A stretch of DNA of 64,000 nucleotides from Microbacteriaceae bacterium VKM Ac-2855 (GCA_013204985.1 JABMLG010000006.1:219330-283329); one strand, 5' to 3'. Positions 26,446 to 36,109 are shown, numbered from the stretch's first letter. A program made the numbers and translations. Notes: generated by a model not told the origin, from the sequence alone.

Positions 26446-26483
26446 CGTAACGGGAGGCCGAACCCGCGACAAACATTCATTCG
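26446..26483 (-). promoter_or_regulatory. lexA promoter with degenerate LexA operator
   Basis: On the minus strand CGAATGAATGTTTG (26483-26470) resembles CGAAC-N4-GTTCG with two mismatches. TTTGTC at its end can serve as -35, followed after 18 bp by TACGCT (26451-26446) as -10. The overlap of operator and -35 fits autorepression. Confidence 0.5.
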
Positions 26484-26527
26484 AGTGTGTCGCGAGATCG
26501 GTATCACGAATTGTTCGAAGACGTGTC

Positions 26528-26556
26528 TTGAGTTTTCCATAAATCGAAGATAGATT
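26528..26556 (+). promoter_or_regulatory. Promoter of the LysM gene
   Basis: TTGAGT (26528-26533) and TAGATT (26551-26556) are separated by 17 bp in an AT-rich stretch. The predicted leader is about 65 nt. Confidence 0.6.
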
Positions 26557-26629
26557 CGGAACAGAGATTCGCACCGGGTCCTCCCGGCCGAGGGCCCGGT
26601 TCGAATCTCTTCAGAGAGGAGCGTCTCCC

Positions 26630-26971
26630 ATGACTGCACTTGCACCCACCGGCTCCACGCCCACCCGGCTGCGCCTGACCCGCCGCGGACGCGCCGTCTT
26701 CACCGCCCTCGCCGCTGCGCCCATCGTGCTCGGCGCGTTCGGCTTGGCGCTGAACGGCGGCGGTGCGCTCGCCTCGGGCGAGACCGGCGCGGCAGAATTC
26801 GAGTACGTCACCGTGCACGCGGGGGAGTCTCTCTGGTCGCTGGCGGAGGAGATCGCGCCCAGCGCGGATCCGCGCGACGTGATCGATTCGATCGTCTCCC
26901 TCAACCAGCTCACCTCGGCGATGCTCGAGCCCGGCCAGCGCCTCGCCGTTCCCACGGCCTACGCCGACTGA
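26630..26971 (+). CDS. LysM domain cell-wall-binding protein
   Basis: A 113-residue protein with an N-terminal membrane or signal segment (residues 22-50, AVFTALAAAPIVLGAFGLAL preceded by RLTRRGR). One LysM domain follows (residues 59-107: EYVTVHAGESLWSLAEEIA to LEPGQRLAVP). LysM binds peptidoglycan or chitin GlcNAc. The gene adjacent to lexA in actinobacteria often encodes such a LysM protein, in some species a division inhibitor induced with SOS. A role in SOS division control is inferred from position only. AGAGGAG upstream is the ribosome binding site. Confidence 0.88.
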   Translation: MTALAPTGSTPTRLRLTRRGRAVFTALAAAPIVLGAFGLALNGGGALASGETGAAEFEYVTVHAGESLWSLAEEIAPSADPRDVIDSIVSLNQLTSAMLEPGQRLAVPTAYAD

Positions 26972-27021
26972 TCAGCACCCGTCCTCCTCGCGCGGCTCCG
27001 TTCGAGCCCTCGCTGCGCCGG

Positions 27022-27027
27022 TACCAT
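27022..27027 (+). promoter_or_regulatory. Putative leaderless -10 box of hisC
   Basis: TACCAT ends 6 nt before the GTG at 27034. Confidence 0.5.
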
Positions 27028-27033
27028 TTCCTG

Positions 27034-28134
27034 GTGACGACTCTCGATGACCTTCCCCTCCGCGACGACCTGCGCGGAAAGCACGCCTACGGCGCACCGC
27101 AGAAGGTGGTGCCTGTCGCGCTGAACGTGAACGAGAACACGCATCCGGTTCCGGATGCCGTGATCGCCGACATCGTCGCCCGAGTCGAAGCGGCTCTGCA
27201 CACGGTCAACCGCTATCCCGACCGGGAGTTCCTCGAGTTGCGCACTGCGCTCGCCGGCTACCTCGGCCACGGTCTCGACGCCACCAACCTATGGGCGGCG
27301 AACGGGTCGAACGAGGTGTTGCAGCACATCCTCCAGGCCTTCGGTGGCCCCGGTCGGAGCCTCCTCGGATTCGCGCCGACCTACTCGATGTACGCGATCC
27401 TCGCGTCGGGCACCGGAACGCGGTGGATCGCCGGCGATCGCGACTCCGATTACGTACTCACGGCGGACCGCGCCGTCGAGTGGGTCGAGCGGGAGCAACC
27501 CGACCTCGTCTTCCTCTGCGCGCCGAACAACCCCACAGGGACCCCGCTGAGTCTCGATGTCGTGGAAGCGGTCTACGCGGCGTCCTCGGGCATCGTGGTC
27601 GTCGACGAGGCGTACGCCGAATTCGGCGGACGAGACGCACCGACCGCTCTGACGCTCCTTCCCGGCAGGCCGCGCCTGCTGGTCTCCCGGACGATGAGCA
27701 AGGCGTTCGCCTTCGCCGGCGTGCGACTCGGATATCTCGCTGCCGACCCCGCGGTGATCGACGCGCTACGCCTGGTTCGGTTGCCGTACCACCTGTCCGC
27801 TCTCACGCAGGCCGCGGCCACCGCCGCGCTCGCGCACGCGGACGAAATGCTGGCGATGGTCGACGACATCCGGGCCCAGCGCGACCGCATCGTCGTCACG
27901 CTGACCGAACTCGGCTTCACGCCGCACGAGACCGGAAGCAACTTCGTGCTCTTCGGCGGTGTCGACGATCCGGCTGCGGCGTTCGAATTCCTCCTCGCTC
28001 GGGGCGTGCTCGTGCGTGACCTCGGAATCCCGGGACACCTGCGGGTGAGTGCCGGGACCGAGGCCGAGACCAGTGTCTTCCTCGAGGGGATGGCGGCTCT
28101 GTCGCGCCAGGCCGTCGCTGTGGGCGCCGAATAA
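27034..28134 (+). CDS. hisC: Histidinol-phosphate aminotransferase
   Basis: HisC converts imidazole-acetol phosphate and glutamate to histidinol phosphate, a PLP-dependent step of histidine synthesis. The fold type I aminotransferase of 366 residues shows the NENTHPVP substrate segment, [37 protein letters not shown] and the PLP-Lys motif [17 protein letters not shown]. It opens the his cluster hisC-hisB-hisH-hisA; hisD is not in this window. hisB begins 10 nt after the stop. Confidence 0.95.
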   Translation: MTTLDDLPLRDDLRGKHAYGAPQKVVPVALNVNENTHPVPDAVIADIVARVEAALHTVNRYPDREFLELRTALAGYLGHGLDATNLWAANGSNEVLQHILQAFGGPGRSLLGFAPTYSMYAILASGTGTRWIAGDRDSDYVLTADRAVEWVEREQPDLVFLCAPNNPTGTPLSLDVVEAVYAASSGIVVVDEAYAEFGGRDAPTALTLLPGRPRLLVSRTMSKAFAFAGVRLGYLAADPAVIDALRLVRLPYHLSALTQAAATAALAHADEMLAMVDDIRAQRDRIVVTLTELGFTPHETGSNFVLFGGVDDPAAAFEFLLARGVLVRDLGIPGHLRVSAGTEAETSVFLEGMAALSRQAVAVGAE

Positions 28135-28137
28135 GAT
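28132..28137 (+). promoter_or_regulatory. TAAGAT box overlapping the hisC stop codon
   Basis: TAAGAT ends 7 nt before the hisB ATG at 28145 and includes the hisC TAA. It may be an internal leaderless promoter, but hisB is also expected on the hisC transcript. Confidence 0.3.
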
Positions 28138-28144
28138 GGGGGGC

Positions 28145-28765
28145 ATGACGATCCCCGACGTCGCCTCGCCGCGTACCGCCAGCATCAGCCGATCCACCAG
28201 CGAGTCGAGCATCGACCTCTCCCTCGATCTCGACGGCACGGGTGTGGCCGACCTCCAGACGGGCGTGCCCTTCTTCGACCACCTGCTCACGGCGTTCGCG
28301 AAGCACTCCCTGACCGACCTCCGTGTTCGTGCGACGGGCGACATCGCGATCGATATCCACCACACCGCCGAAGATATCGGGATCGTGCTGGGATCGGCGA
28401 TCAAGCAGGCGCTCGGCGACAAGAGCGGGATCTCGCGTTTCGGCGACGCCCTGGTTCCGCTCGATGAGGCGCTCGTTCAGGCCGTCGTCGACATCTCCGG
28501 ACGCCCGTACCTGGTGCACACGGGCGAGCCGGCCGGATTCGAATTCCACCTGATCGGCGGGCACTTCACCGGGTCCATGGTCCGACACGTCTTCGAGGCG
28601 ATCACGTTCAACGCCGGGCTGACCGTGCACGTCACCGTGCTCGGCGGACGTGACCCGCACCACATCGCTGAGGCGGAGTTCAAGGCGTTCGCGCGGGCGT
28701 TCCGTCAGGCGAAGGCGTTCGATCCGCTCGTCGTCGGTGTGCCGTCGACGAAGGGCGCGCTGTGA
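28145..28765 (+). CDS. hisB: Imidazoleglycerol-phosphate dehydratase
   Basis: HisB dehydrates imidazole glycerol phosphate; this is the monofunctional 206-residue form without the phosphatase domain. The two Mn-binding motifs are [14 protein letters not shown] and [17 protein letters not shown], and GVPFFDHLL is also conserved. The stop overlaps the hisH start by 4 nt. Confidence 0.96.
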   Translation: MTIPDVASPRTASISRSTSESSIDLSLDLDGTGVADLQTGVPFFDHLLTAFAKHSLTDLRVRATGDIAIDIHHTAEDIGIVLGSAIKQALGDKSGISRFGDALVPLDEALVQAVVDISGRPYLVHTGEPAGFEFHLIGGHFTGSMVRHVFEAITFNAGLTVHVTVLGGRDPHHIAEAEFKAFARAFRQAKAFDPLVVGVPSTKGAL

Positions 28766-29403
28766 GCCGGCCCTCGGTCGTCGTCTACGACTACGGTTCC
28801 GGGAACGTCCACTCCGCCGTCAAGGCCCTGGAGTCCGCCGGTGCCGACGTCACGCTGACCGCCGACCGTCAGCGTGCGCTCGAGGCGGACGGCCTCGTGG
28901 TTCCCGGTGTCGGCGCGTTCGACGCGGTGATGAAGGCCTTGCTGGCGGCGCGCGGCGACGAGATCATCGACAAGCGGCTCGCCGGCGGGCGACCGGTACT
29001 CGGCATCTGCGTCGGAATGCAGGTGCTCTTCGGCCGCGGGGTCGAACGCGGACGCGAGAGCGAGGGCCTCGGCGAATGGCCCGGCACGATCGAGGAACTG
29101 CCGGCGGCCGTGCTGCCGCACATGGGCTGGAACACGATCAGTTCTCCGGAGAACTCGGTTCTCTTCGACGGCATCCGAGACGAGCGTTTCTACTTCGTGC
29201 ACTCCTACGGCGCGCGGGAGTGGACGCTCGACGTCATCCCGCCGTTCCCGGCGCCTGCGGTGACCTGGTCCGATCACGGTGGACGCTTCATCGCGGCCGT
29301 CGAGAACGGCCCGCTGTCGGCGACCCAGTTCCATCCCGAGAAGTCGGGCGCCGCCGGGTTGCGGCTGTTGGCCAATTGGCTCGGCACCCTCCGCACGAAC
29401 TAG
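28762..29403 (+). CDS. hisH: Imidazole glycerol phosphate synthase, glutaminase subunit
   Basis: HisH releases ammonia from glutamine for HisF. The class I glutamine amidotransferase triad is visible: Cys in [11 protein letters not shown] near residue 77, and His and Glu in TQFHPEKSG near the C-terminus. The protein has 213 residues. hisF is not seen in the window, so its partner must be encoded elsewhere or downstream of other genes. It starts with GTG within the hisB stop codon overlap. Confidence 0.95.
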   Translation: MSRPSVVVYDYGSGNVHSAVKALESAGADVTLTADRQRALEADGLVVPGVGAFDAVMKALLAARGDEIIDKRLAGGRPVLGICVGMQVLFGRGVERGRESEGLGEWPGTIEELPAAVLPHMGWNTISSPENSVLFDGIRDERFYFVHSYGAREWTLDVIPPFPAPAVTWSDHGGRFIAAVENGPLSATQFHPEKSGAAGLRLLANWLGTLRTN

Positions 29404-29406
29404 GAT
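29401..29406 (+). promoter_or_regulatory. Possible -10 box in the hisH-hisA gap
   Basis: TAGGAT begins with the hisH stop codon and precedes hisA by 56 nt. It may be an internal promoter. Confidence 0.25.
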
Positions 29407-29462
29407 CTGCCGGTGGTCCGGCGCGCGCGAAAGGCGCCGTCGACAACGAGACTGAGGATGAC

Positions 29463-30209
29463 ATGAGCGAGTTCACCAAGGCCCCCGGGCTTGTCCTGCT
29501 GCCGGCGATCGATGTCGCCGACGGCAAGGCCGTGCGCCTGACGCAGGGCGAGGCCGGAACCGAGACGAACTACGGCGACCCCACGGATGCTGCGGCCGAT
29601 TGGGCCGAGCAGGGCGCCGAGTGGATCCACCTCGTCGACCTCGACGCCGCGTTCGGCCGTGGCGACAATCACGCGATCATGAAGAAGGTCATCCGTCAGA
29701 TCAGGGGCATCAACGTCGAGCTCTCCGGCGGCATCCGCGACGACCGCAGCCTCGAGTCCGCGCTCAACGCCGGCGCGAAGCGCATCAACCTCGGCACGGC
29801 CGCGTTGGAGAACCCCGAGTGGGCGGCCAGCGTCATCGCCCAGTACGGCGACCAGATCGCGGTCGGACTCGACGTTCGTGGCACCACCCTCGCGGCGCGC
29901 GGCTGGACCAAGGAGGGCGGCGATCTCTGGCAGGTCCTGGAGCGCCTCGAGGAGGCCGGTTGCACCCGGTACGTCGTCACCGACGTCACCAAGGACGGCA
30001 CGCTGCGGGGCCCGAACATCGAGTTGCTGCAGCAGGTGATGGACCGTACGCACCGCCCGGTGATCGCCTCGGGCGGGATCGCGACGCTCGATGACATCGC
30101 GGCTCTGCGCGACCTGGTGCCGCACGGTCTCGAGGGTGCGATCGTGGGCAAAGCCCTGTACGCCGGCGCGTTCACCCTCGCCGAGGCCCTGGATGTCGCG
30201 TCGGAGTGA
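29463..30209 (+). CDS. priA: Bifunctional phosphoribosyl isomerase A (HisA/PriA)
   Basis: A 248-residue (beta/alpha)8 isomerase. HisA isomerises ProFAR in histidine synthesis; in Actinobacteria the homologue PriA commonly also replaces TrpF in tryptophan synthesis. Key segments are [48 protein letters not shown], and [16 protein letters not shown] with the second catalytic Asp. A bifunctional role is inferred from the taxon. An ATG overlapping its end starts the SseB-like gene. Confidence 0.92.
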   Translation: MSEFTKAPGLVLLPAIDVADGKAVRLTQGEAGTETNYGDPTDAAADWAEQGAEWIHLVDLDAAFGRGDNHAIMKKVIRQIRGINVELSGGIRDDRSLESALNAGAKRINLGTAALENPEWAASVIAQYGDQIAVGLDVRGTTLAARGWTKEGGDLWQVLERLEEAGCTRYVVTDVTKDGTLRGPNIELLQQVMDRTHRPVIASGGIATLDDIAALRDLVPHGLEGAIVGKALYAGAFTLAEALDVASE

Positions 30210-30984
30210 CGCGGGCGCTGCGTTTCCTCCTCATCTGAGCGACTCCGCCGGACAGCCGTGGGCGGGCCGCCATTTCGAGGAGAACGCGTCGTCCGTCGAT
30301 GACGGTTCGGCTCCTGCCGAGCTCGACGCGGCGCTGCGCGCGTTCGCGGCAGGCGCAGTCTCCGCGCGCTCCGTCGTCGATGCCGCGCGCGATTCCCGTT
30401 TCCTCATCCCGCTCGTCGCCCACTCGGGCGAGGAAGGTGAGAACGAGCATGGCGTGCGCATCGACAAGAAGCAGGAACTCTCGATCGTCACGGTCGCGGG
30501 TCCGGATGGGCGCGACGTGCTCCCGGTGTTCACCTCCGTGTCGGCGATGGCGCGGTGGAACCCGAAAGCGCGTCCCGTGCCGGCCGACGGACGTCGCGTC
30601 GCGCTCGCAGCGGCCCACGAGTCGACCGAGGTCGTGGTGATCGACGCGGTGAGCGATCACGAATTCGCCATCCGGCGACCGGCCCTGTGGGCGATGGCAC
30701 AGGGTGAGCCCTGGATCCCGCCGTTCGAGGACGACGCTGTGATCGCGGTATTCCGCGCATCCGTCGCTGTTGAAGTCGCGGTCACAGCCATCGTGCTCGA
30801 ATCCGCGGACCCGCGTCAGCAGCTCCGCGCTCCCGAGACCGCCGTCGTCCTTACACTCGTGGGCGGCCTGGATCGGGAGGCGCTCGGCGCACTGCTGGCT
30901 CGCCTGGGCGAGAGGTGGGCGGCCGACGAGATCATCGCCGCGCGCGTGGACTCGTTGACCGTCCGGCCCGTCGCCGCCCGTTAG
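30193..30984 (+). CDS. SseB-like protein
   Basis: A 263-residue protein with an SseB N-terminal-like domain ([12 protein letters not shown] through [21 protein letters not shown]). Such proteins are conserved next to priA and infC in Actinobacteria; the function is unknown. No signal peptide, membrane helix or catalytic motif is visible. The start is uncertain: the ATG at 30193 overlaps the priA end by 17 nt, giving coupling, while the next Met lies well inside the conserved domain. It is convergent with the DUF1844 gene, 12 bp away. Confidence 0.82.
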   Translation: MSRRSDAGAAFPPHLSDSAGQPWAGRHFEENASSVDDGSAPAELDAALRAFAAGAVSARSVVDAARDSRFLIPLVAHSGEEGENEHGVRIDKKQELSIVTVAGPDGRDVLPVFTSVSAMARWNPKARPVPADGRRVALAAAHESTEVVVIDAVSDHEFAIRRPALWAMAQGEPWIPPFEDDAVIAVFRASVAVEVAVTAIVLESADPRQQLRAPETAVVLTLVGGLDREALGALLARLGERWAADEIIAARVDSLTVRPVAAR

Positions 30985-30996
30985 GACGCAGTCCGG

Positions 30997-31395
30997 TCAG
31001 GTGACCGGGCCGGTCCACTTCTCGCCCGGCCCTTTGCCGATCGGGTCGGGGATGGGGGAGGCCTCGCGGAACGCGAGCTGCAGCGTGCGCAGGCCGTCGC
31101 GCAGGCTGCGTGCGTGCATATCGCTGACGTCCGGTGCTCCGGCCGTGACCAATCCCGCGAGCGCGTTGATCAGTTTGCGCGCCTCGTCGAGATCGATCTC
31201 GGCTCCGGGCTCATCGGCGAGGCCGCACTTGACGGCCGCCGCGCTCATCAGGTGCACGGCCGCGGTCGTGATGATCTCGACGGCAGGGACCTCCGCGATG
31301 TCGCGGGTGGCGGCGTCGGTGCCGTAATCGGGCGATGCGGATGCGGGTGCATCGTCGCCGAATCGGCGGGTGTAGTCGTCGTCGTACTGGGCCAT
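30997..31395 (-). CDS. DUF1844 domain protein
   Basis: A 132-residue protein whose C-terminal two-thirds matches DUF1844 (AVHLMSAAAVKCGL, DLDEARKLINALAGLV). The N-terminus is a disordered Asp-rich tail. It is regularly found divergent from infC in actinobacteria. Function unknown; three predicted helices, no catalytic motif. GAAGGA precedes the ATG. Its start codon and the infC promoter are ~60 bp apart. Confidence 0.88.
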   Translation of the reverse strand: MAQYDDDYTRRFGDDAPASASPDYGTDAATRDIAEVPAVEIITTAAVHLMSAAAVKCGLADEPGAEIDLDEARKLINALAGLVTAGAPDVSDMHARSLRDGLRTLQLAFREASPIPDPIGKGPGEKWTGPVT

Positions 31396-31452
31396 GGATC
31401 CTTCGTTCGTGAGGGGCGCGGTCGCGGACCGGCCGGACGCACCGACGCCCTA

Positions 31453-31481
31453 TTGTCTCGGGGCCGGGTTCCTGTTAGAGT
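31453..31481 (+). promoter_or_regulatory. Promoter of the infC-rpmI-rplT operon
   Basis: TTGTCT (31453-31458) and TAGAGT (31476-31481) have a 17-bp spacer. The start site is expected near 31488, giving a leader of roughly 285 nt. Confidence 0.65.
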
Positions 31482-31487
31482 GATGCG

Positions 31488-31771
31488 GGCTCCGAGGCAT
31501 GTCCTCGGTTCGAAAGTGGAGATTCTCCCACCCGCGCTTGACCGCTTCATTAGGTTACCGGGTCTGAAGCACTCCGCCCTCGGTGACGAGGGTAGGGCAG
31601 CGGTACCACGTGAGGGTCGAACCTCTCGCGGTGTCGGGCCGCAGGGTGCCGTGTGAGGCCGCGATGTCAACAGTCGTGGTCCGAGTGCACGTGAATCTTC
31701 TCTCTCGGGATGCGCCGGATTCGAATCCGCAGCGCAGAGCACACCGACACCGAGATCAGAGGAGAAACGCA
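31488..31771 (+). promoter_or_regulatory. Long structured leader of infC
   Basis: This ~285-nt gene-free stretch has several local hairpins. CCGAGG/CCTCGG (31492-31508) encloses a 5-nt loop. CCCTCG-GTGA-CGAGGG (31577-31592) carries a GNRA tetraloop. A perfect 14-bp palindrome CGGATTCGAATCCG lies at 31716-31729. The arrangement suggests a cis-acting RNA controlling the IF3-L35-L20 operon, as L20 or IF3 do in other bacteria. I cannot assign it to a known family by eye. Confidence 0.55.
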
Positions 31772-32386
<615 letters not shown>

Positions 32387-32489
32387 AACCTCGCCGCCCG
32401 AACGAACGGGCAGGCGAACGCCCCGCTGGTCGGGGCACCGAATGTGCCCCGCGCCACCGCGCGGGTGTGACGTCAACAAGGAGATACAG

Positions 32490-32684
32490 ATGCCCAAGAT
32501 GAAGACCCACTCGGGTGCCAAGAAGCGCTTCAAGATCACCGGTTCCGGCAAGGTCCAGAAGCAGCAGGCGGGCATGCGCCACAACCTGGAGTCCAAGTCC
32601 AGCAGCCGCAAGCGCCGCCTGAACGAGGACCAGATCCTCGCCCCCCAGGACGCCAAGGTCGCCAAGAAGCTTCTCGGCAAGTAG
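32490..32684 (+). CDS. rpmI: 50S ribosomal protein L35
   Basis: L35 is a 64-residue basic protein of the large ribosomal subunit, recognised by MPKMKTHSGAKKRFKITGSGKV and the KSSSRKRRL segment. AAGGAG lies 7 nt upstream of the ATG. It is encoded between infC and rplT as in nearly all bacteria. The infC-rpmI gap of ~100 nt contains a short GCCCCGC-rich stretch without a clear terminator. Confidence 0.97.
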   Translation: MPKMKTHSGAKKRFKITGSGKVQKQQAGMRHNLESKSSSRKRRLNEDQILAPQDAKVAKKLLGK

Positions 32685-32725
32685 TCCGCTACTTACCGCC
32701 AGACACCCGAAGGAAGAAATAAGAA

Positions 32726-33115
32726 ATGGCAAGAGTCAAGAGGGCCGTCAACGCCCACAAGAAGCGTCGCGTCATCCTCGAGCGCGCGTCCGGTTACCGC
32801 GGCCAGCGTTCGCGTCTGTACCGCAAGGCCAAGGAGCAGGTCACCCACTCCCTCGTCTACTCGTACCGTGACCGCCGCGCCAAGAAGGGCGAGTTCCGTC
32901 GCCTGTGGATCCAGCGCATCAACGCCGCCTCGCGCGCCAACGGCCTGACCTACAACCGCTTCATCCAGGGCCTCGCTCTGGCCGGCATCCAGGTCGACCG
33001 TCGCATCCTCGCGGACCTCGCGATCACCGAGCCCGCCACCTTCGCCGCGCTCGTCGCGTCCGCGAAGGCAGCCCTTCCGGCCGACACCTCGGCTCCCAAG
33101 GTCTCCGCCGCGTAG
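32726..33115 (+). CDS. rplT: 50S ribosomal protein L20
   Basis: L20 is needed early in 50S assembly by binding 23S rRNA, and in several bacteria represses its own operon by binding the leader. The 129-residue protein starts [20 protein letters not shown] and contains [20 protein letters not shown]. The last ten residues are a short Ala/Pro-rich tail. GAAGGA is 9 nt upstream. The operon ends at the hairpin at 33149. Confidence 0.97.
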   Translation: MARVKRAVNAHKKRRVILERASGYRGQRSRLYRKAKEQVTHSLVYSYRDRRAKKGEFRRLWIQRINAASRANGLTYNRFIQGLALAGIQVDRRILADLAITEPATFAALVASAKAALPADTSAPKVSAA

Positions 33116-33148
33116 GTCCCCTCGCGTCCGGGTGCACCGGCACTGCTC

Positions 33149-33184
33149 CGAGAGGGGCCACGACTGCGGTCGTGGCCCCTCTCG
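33149..33184 (+). terminator. Strong terminator after rplT
   Basis: CGAGAGGGGCCACGAC and GTCGTGGCCCCTCTCG form a perfect 16-bp stem around TGCG; TCGTT follows. Confidence 0.92.
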
Positions 33185-33227
33185 TCGTTCGCCCGTGTGG
33201 CAGCCGGGTGCCAGGGCGGTGCGCGGA

Positions 33228-33233
33228 TAGGCT
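33228..33233 (+). promoter_or_regulatory. Putative leaderless -10 box of the SpoU-type methyltransferase gene
   Basis: TAGGCT ends 6 nt before the ATG at 33240. Confidence 0.55.
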
Positions 33234-33239
33234 CGCCGC

Positions 33240-34040
33240 ATGCTCGACAACCCGCGCTCGCCCCGTGTCCGCGCCGTAGCCAAACTCACCCGCCGCCCGG
33301 CCCGCATCGAGACGGGACTGTTCCTGTTGGAGGGGCCGCAAGCCGTCGCCGAGGCTCTGCGCTTCCGTCCCGAACTGCTCATCGAACTCTTCGCGACCCC
33401 GACGGCCCTCGAGCGCTATCCCGAGATCGCCGCCGCCGCGGGGGAGGCCGATGTCGACGTCGAATACGTCACCGAGGACGTCCTCGATGCCATGGCCGAC
33501 ACGGTCACCCCGCAGGGCTTCGTCGCCGTCTGCCGTCAGTTCCCCACGTCCATCAAGGACATCGTCGCCGATGGCCCCAAGCTCGTCGCGGTGCTCGAAG
33601 AGGTTCGCGATCCCGGCAATCTCGGCACGATCATCCGGGCAGCGGACGCAGCCGGTGCCGATGCCGTTGTGCTGACCGGCCGTTCGGTCGATCTCTACAA
33701 CCCGAAAGTGGTCCGCTCGACGACCGGTTCGCTCTTCCACCTGCCTGTAGCGGTGAACGGCGAGCTGGCCGACGTCGTGCAGCGGATGCGCGGCGCCGGG
33801 CTACGAGTCCTCGCCGCCGACATCAAAGGCGAGGACATCCTCGCCGTCCGCGCCCGCGGCGGCCTCGACGAGCCGACGGCGTGGGTCTTCGGCAACGAGG
33901 CGCGCGGCCTGGAGGACGAATCGCTCACGCTTGTGGACCAGGTGGTCACGGTTCCGATCTACGGATCGGCCGAATCGCTCAATCTCGCGACCGCGGCGTC
34001 GGTGTGCTTGTACGAGAGCGCTTTCGCCCTCCGCTCGTGA
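33240..34040 (+). CDS. TrmH/SpoU family RNA 2'-O-methyltransferase
   Basis: A 266-residue SPOUT methyltransferase. It has an N-terminal L30e-like RNA-binding domain (LFLLEGPQAVAEAL) and a C-terminal trefoil-knot SAM domain. The three SpoU motifs are EEVRDPGNLGTIIRAADAAG, WVFGNEARGL and VPIYGSAESLNLATAASV. It methylates ribose 2'-OH in rRNA or tRNA; its place after rplT matches the 23S rRNA enzymes of this family, but the exact site is unknown. A possible disordered extension is absent. Confidence 0.93.
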   Translation: MLDNPRSPRVRAVAKLTRRPARIETGLFLLEGPQAVAEALRFRPELLIELFATPTALERYPEIAAAAGEADVDVEYVTEDVLDAMADTVTPQGFVAVCRQFPTSIKDIVADGPKLVAVLEEVRDPGNLGTIIRAADAAGADAVVLTGRSVDLYNPKVVRSTTGSLFHLPVAVNGELADVVQRMRGAGLRVLAADIKGEDILAVRARGGLDEPTAWVFGNEARGLEDESLTLVDQVVTVPIYGSAESLNLATAASVCLYESAFALRS

Positions 34041-34096
34041 GCACCTTCGCGAGTCCACAGGCGAAGCCGACGTCCGCTGGGTAATCGCCCGCGATA

Positions 34097-34126
34097 TTAA
34101 CCTCTGATTACGAAACCTCTCATAAT
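34097..34126 (+). promoter_or_regulatory. Putative promoter of the glutamate-type ABC operon
   Basis: TTAACC (34097-34102) and CATAAT (34121-34126) with an 18-bp spacer lie in an AT-rich segment unusual for this window. Confidence 0.45.
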
Positions 34127-34161
34127 TTGACCCCTCCTTTTGGGTGTGATTCGCTGACGGA

Positions 34162-34947
34162 ATGGATGCAGCCTCCCAAGTCGAGAACTCCTCGCCGGCC
34201 AAGCGCGATGCCGAGCCGCTCGTCGTCATCGAGAACGTCGAGAAGCACTACGGCGAGTTCCACGCGCTCAAGAACATCAACCTCACCATCAACCGGGGTG
34301 AAGTCGTGGTCGTGCTCGGCCCGTCGGGTTCGGGCAAGTCGACGCTGTGCCGCACCATCAACCGGCTCGAGACGATCACATCCGGCGAGATCCGCATCGA
34401 CGGCAAGAAGCTGCCCTCGGAGGGCAAGGGCCTCGCCGCCCTCCGCGCCGATGTCGGCATGGTGTTCCAGTCCTTCAACCTGTTCGCTCACAAGACGATC
34501 CTCGAGAACGTGACACTCGGGCCGTTGAAGGTTCGCAAGCTCAAGAAGAGCGAGGCGGACACGGATGCGAAGCGTCTCCTCGACCGCGTCGGCGTCGGAC
34601 ATCAGGCGGCGAAGATGCCGGCTCAACTCTCCGGCGGTCAGCAGCAGCGCGTCGCGATCGCCCGTGCGCTCGCGATGAACCCCAAGGTGATGCTCTTCGA
34701 CGAACCGACCTCCGCTCTCGACCCCGAGATGATCAACGAGGTCCTCGACGTGATGATCGGTCTGGCCAAGGAGGGGATGACGATGATCGTCGTCACCCAC
34801 GAGATGGGCTTCGCCCGCAAGGCCGCCGACCGCGTCGTGTTCATGGCCGACGGCGAGGTGCTCGAGGACACCGATCCCGAGTCGTTCTTCACGAATCCGC
34901 GGACCGAGCGCGCCAAGGACTTCCTCGGCAAGTTGATCACCCACTAG
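34162..34947 (+). CDS. gluA: Amino-acid ABC transporter ATP-binding protein, glutamate type
   Basis: The ATPase of a polar amino-acid importer. The 261-residue protein has Walker [10 protein letters not shown] (residues 53-61), Q-loop [13 protein letters not shown], signature [15 protein letters not shown] near residue 155, Walker [15 protein letters not shown] and switch His in [14 protein letters not shown]. It is closest to GluA/GlnQ-type ATPases. It forms an operon with the binding protein and two permeases downstream. Substrate is likely glutamate or a related acidic amino acid by order and family resemblance. Confidence 0.93.
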   Translation: MDAASQVENSSPAKRDAEPLVVIENVEKHYGEFHALKNINLTINRGEVVVVLGPSGSGKSTLCRTINRLETITSGEIRIDGKKLPSEGKGLAALRADVGMVFQSFNLFAHKTILENVTLGPLKVRKLKKSEADTDAKRLLDRVGVGHQAAKMPAQLSGGQQQRVAIARALAMNPKVMLFDEPTSALDPEMINEVLDVMIGLAKEGMTMIVVTHEMGFARKAADRVVFMADGEVLEDTDPESFFTNPRTERAKDFLGKLITH

Positions 34948-35118
34948 ATGTCCCTCCGGTTCGGGCCAGCCCGGACCGCGATACCGGCGGCTCGGGCACC
35001 ACAGCGCCTCGCCGGGATCGCAACCCTCACCACCCTCAGAGTGTCGAGATCCGTCTCGGCCGCGGCCGTCAGGTCGACCACGTCCCGAACTTCGGGCATC
35101 ACGTCAGAAAGGACGAAC

Positions 35119-36018
35119 ATGCGCAAGAAGCTCATGCTCATCACCGCCGGGCTCGCCGCGGCGACCCTCGCCCTCACCGGTTGTTCCGGCGACTCGGGCT
35201 CCGGCTCGGACTCATCGGACGACGCCGGCAGTGGCGCGCTCTTCGAGGTCGCGACCGAGGTCGCCCTCGAGGGCAGCCCCACCTTCGACAAGATCACCGC
35301 CGACGACATCGTCAAGGTCGGCGTCAAGGAGGACCAGCCGGGTCTGGGTTACCTCGACGCAGCGACCGGCGAACGCACCGGTTTCGACATCGAGATCGCG
35401 GAGTGGATCGCCGCCTCGCTCGGCTACGACACCGAAAAGATCGAGTTCCAGCCGATCCCGTCGGCGAACCGCGAACAGGCGATCGTGAACGGTGACATCG
35501 ACTACTACGTCGGCACCTACTCCATCACCGACAAGCGCAAGGAGCAGGTCGGCTTCGCCGGCCCGTACTTCGAGACCGGCCAGCAGCTGCTCGTGGCCGC
35601 CGACAACGACACGATCGAGGGCCCGGACGACCTGTCCGCCGACACGACCGTCTGCTCGGCGACCGGCTCGACGCCGATCCAGAACATCAAGACCAACTAC
35701 CCCGAGGTCCCGACCGAGGAGTTCGACACGTACTCGCAGTGCGTCGACGCTCTCAAGGACGGTTCGGTCGACGCCGTCACCACTGACGGCGCCATCCTGA
35801 TCGGCTACGCCGCGGCGGAGCCGGACCTGCTCAAGGTCGTCGGCGAGCCCTTCAGCACCGAGCTCTACGGTGTGGGCCTCGCGAAGGATGACGACGCGCT
35901 GCGTCACTTCATCAACACGATGTTCACCGACGGTGGCGACACCTGGACCGCGATCTACGACGACACGCTCGGCCAGTCCGGCACGACCGTCGACCAGCCC
36001 GCGGTCAACGACTACTAA
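35119..36018 (+). CDS. gluB: Glutamate-type ABC transporter substrate-binding lipoprotein
   Basis: A 299-residue type-3 extracellular solute-binding protein. The signal peptide ends in the lipobox LTGC with lipidated C22, followed by a Gly/Ser/Asp linker. Family motifs include VGVKEDQPGLGYLDAATGER, GFDIEIAEWIA and NGDIDYYVGTYSITDKRKEQVGFAGPYF. AGAAAGGA precedes the ATG. A 171-nt gap without ORF separates it from gluA. The hairpin after the stop may protect its mRNA, raising gluB expression over the permeases. Confidence 0.94.
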   Translation: MRKKLMLITAGLAAATLALTGCSGDSGSGSDSSDDAGSGALFEVATEVALEGSPTFDKITADDIVKVGVKEDQPGLGYLDAATGERTGFDIEIAEWIAASLGYDTEKIEFQPIPSANREQAIVNGDIDYYVGTYSITDKRKEQVGFAGPYFETGQQLLVAADNDTIEGPDDLSADTTVCSATGSTPIQNIKTNYPEVPTEEFDTYSQCVDALKDGSVDAVTTDGAILIGYAAAEPDLLKVVGEPFSTELYGVGLAKDDDALRHFINTMFTDGGDTWTAIYDDTLGQSGTTVDQPAVNDY

Positions 36019-36024
36019 GCAGCG

Positions 36025-36059
36025 CCCCGGGCGGCACTCCCTGCGAGCGCCGTCCGGGG
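36025..36059 (+). terminator. Intra-operon stem-loop between gluB and gluC
   Basis: CCCCGG-G-CGGC (36025-36035) pairs with GCCG-T-CCGGGG (36049-36059). Without a T-tract it is more likely an mRNA-stabilising or partial termination structure than a full terminator. Confidence 0.6.
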
Positions 36060-36109
36060 GTCTGCTCCACCCGTAGTCGATCCCACCAACAGAAAGGGGT
36101 GAACGAGTC

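Noticed and set aside
26598..26610. GGTTCGAATC, a tRNA T-loop-like sequence before the LysM gene
   Set aside because: There is no acceptor stem, anticodon arm or 3' CCA region around it. It lies within a leader ahead of a good start codon.
31716..31729. CGGATTCGAATCCG in the infC leader as a possible tRNA T-arm
   Set aside because: It is a perfect palindrome without cloverleaf partners; better seen as part of the leader structure.
34948..35118. Small gene between gluA and gluB
   Set aside because: The in-frame extension of gluB through this gap has no ribosome binding site or conserved sequence. It is a spacer with nothing recognisable.
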